A DNA stretch of 64,000 nt from Brevundimonas sp. LM2. GTDB lineage: Bacteria; Pseudomonadota; Alphaproteobacteria; Caulobacterales; Caulobacteraceae. The notes under the pieces are model-generated. The model searched no databases. It worked only from the letters and a program-made list of their open reading frames with translations, and was not told the DNA's origin. Shown here in pieces: positions 62,940-64,000 of the stretch. Numbering within the stretch: position 1 is the stretch's first letter; every line of letters begins with the position of its first letter. Location of the stretch: positions 1,332,501 to 1,396,500 of the forward strand of contig NZ_CP019508.1 of assembly GCF_002002865.1 (NCBI RefSeq). The letters are read 5' to 3'. A program made the position numbers and the translations under genes.

Positions 62940-64000
62940 ATGGCTTCGGCCGCCGAACAACTCGCCGCCAATATGAATATGGGCTCGTTCGCCAAGGCGA
63001 CCGAGCTCCACAAGCGCCTGCTGTTCACGCTGGGCGCCCTGCTGGTCTATCGCATCGGCACCTATGTGCCGATCCCGGGGATCAACTCCGAGGCCTTCCT
63101 CCAGTTCTTCAACAATCCCGACGGCCAGCGCGGCATCCTGGACATGTTCAACATGTTCTCCGGGGGCGCGGTCGAGCGGATGGCGGTCTTCGCCCTGAAC
63201 GTCACGCCCTATATCTCGGCCTCGATCATCGTCCAGCTGATGGGCAGCGTGTATCCGCCGTGGGAGAAGCTGAAGAAGGAAGGCGGCGAGAGCGGCCGCA
63301 AGCAGCTGAACCAGTACACCCGCTACCTGACCGTGGTCCTGGCCCTGGCCCAGTCCTTCGGGATCGCGGTCGGGCTGAACGCCCAGGCCAACCTGGTCGA
63401 CAGCCCCGGGCTGTTCTTCATCGCCACGACGGTCGTCTCCCTGACGGGTGGCACCATGTTCCTGATGTGGCTGGGTGAGCAGGTCACGGCGCGCGGCGTG
63501 GGCAACGGCATCTCGCTGATCATCTTCGCCGGCATCGTGGCGGTCCTGCCAGGCACGATCGGCCGTTTGCTGGGCCTGGCCCAGCAGGGTCAGCTGTCGG
63601 CCTTCGCCCTGCTGTTCATCCTGGTCATGGTCGTGGCCGTGGTGGTCTTCATCGTCTTCATGGAACGGGCCCAGCGTCGTCTGCTGATCCAGTATCCGAA
63701 GCGTCAGGAAGGCAACCGGATGGCCGGGGGCGAGCGCAGCTTCCTGCCGCTGAAGGTCAACACCGCCGGCGTCATCCCGCCGATCTTCGCCTCGTCGCTG
63801 CTGCTGCTGCCGTCGACCATCGCCAACTTCGCGGCCACGGCCAATCTGCCGGCCTGGCTGGCCTGGCTGCCCACAGTGGCGGCCCAGCTGACGCATGGCC
63901 AGCCGCTGTTCATGCTGCTGTACGCCGCGCTGATCGTGTTCTTCTGCTTCTTCTACACCTCGATCACGTTCAACCCCGAGGACACAGCCGAGAACCTGCG
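62940..64000 (+). CDS. secY: preprotein translocase subunit SecY, 3' end cut by the window
   Basis: Central channel of the Sec translocon. The ATG at 62940 opens a frame that continues past the end of the window (353 codons visible). MASAAEQLAANMNMGSFAKA, then ELHKRLLFTLGALLVYRIGT and PIPGINSEAF are the SecY N-terminus and first membrane segment; GGAVERMAVFALNVTPYISA and later membrane helices follow. Next genes (normally adk) are outside the window. Confidence 0.97.
   Translation, partial: MASAAEQLAANMNMGSFAKATELHKRLLFTLGALLVYRIGTYVPIPGINSEAFLQFFNNPDGQRGILDMFNMFSGGAVERMAVFALNVTPYISASIIVQLMGSVYPPWEKLKKEGGESGRKQLNQYTRYLTVVLALAQSFGIAVGLNAQANLVDSPGLFFIATTVVSLTGGTMFLMWLGEQVTARGVGNGISLIIFAGIVAVLPGTIGRLLGLAQQGQLSAFALLFILVMVVAVVVFIVFMERAQRRLLIQYPKRQEGNRMAGGERSFLPLKVNTAGVIPPIFASSLLLLPSTIANFAATANLPAWLAWLPTVAAQLTHGQPLFMLLYAALIVFFCFFYTSITFNPEDTAENL

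Overview
High-GC DNA whose gene content points to an alphaproteobacterium of the family Caulobacteraceae, most likely Brevundimonas. The evidence is: a TonB-dependent receptor; promoters of the Caulobacter housekeeping type (TTGnnnn, 13-14 bp, GCTAnAxx); a LexA box of the alphaproteobacterial GTTC-N7-GTTC form; sigma-54 flagellin promoters with CGGCA-N5-TGCCG palindromes; a FlaEY-like protein beside the flagellins; the neighbour pairs rplY/pth/ychF, bamD/recN and ssb/gyrA; and a GyrA with Ala and Met at the two main quinolone positions. This is inference from sequence alone; no 16S gene is present.

Layout. 1-1751: end of an M28 peptidase and a small lipoprotein. 1998-13068 (mostly minus strand): ychF, a four-gene copper cassette (DUF2946, TonB receptor, PepSY protein, PCuAC chaperone), pth, a MazEF-like toxin-antitoxin pair, rplY, two paralogous lipoproteins and prs. 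13258-16483: bamD, a BrnTA module and recN behind a LexA box. 16480-19073: a sulfide/persulfide response locus with divergent halves (bigR-like repressor, rhodanese, TauE exporter against a persulfide dioxygenase). 19107-29262: mixed metabolic and repair genes (xthA, a cysteine-module secreted protein, MBL hydrolase, enoyl-CoA hydratase, NUDIX, cca, EEP-family protein). 29335-32798: an ECF sigma/anti-sigma pair and a phage-tail-like DUF2793 protein with two small partners. 33058-39986: flagellin cluster with a tandemly duplicated flagellin-flaG unit, a third flagellin and flaEY. 40072-47379: ssb, a VapBC-like module, an EamA transporter, gyrA and a class IV aminotransferase. 47404-52694: M61 peptidase, FKBP lipoprotein, ECF42-type sigma factor with its YCII partner, and a GIN-domain protein. 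53053-64000: the fused S10-spc ribosomal protein operon from rpsJ to secY, which is cut by the window end.

The most notable structures are: the duplicated flagellin-flaG units with paired 15-bp palindromes 21 bp apart, perfect sigma-54 promoters and a row of AAA-loop hairpins, the last of which encloses the start codon; the divergent sulfide promoters whose two -35 boxes are the arms of one inverted repeat; three toxin-antitoxin modules each sitting in a conserved housekeeping junction, one with a toxin that appears to start at CTG; and four 150-185 bp intergenic elements with terminal inverted repeats, one of which supplies a ribosome binding site and one of which interrupts the ribosomal operon. 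No rRNA, tRNA, CRISPR array, transposase or integrase gene was seen.
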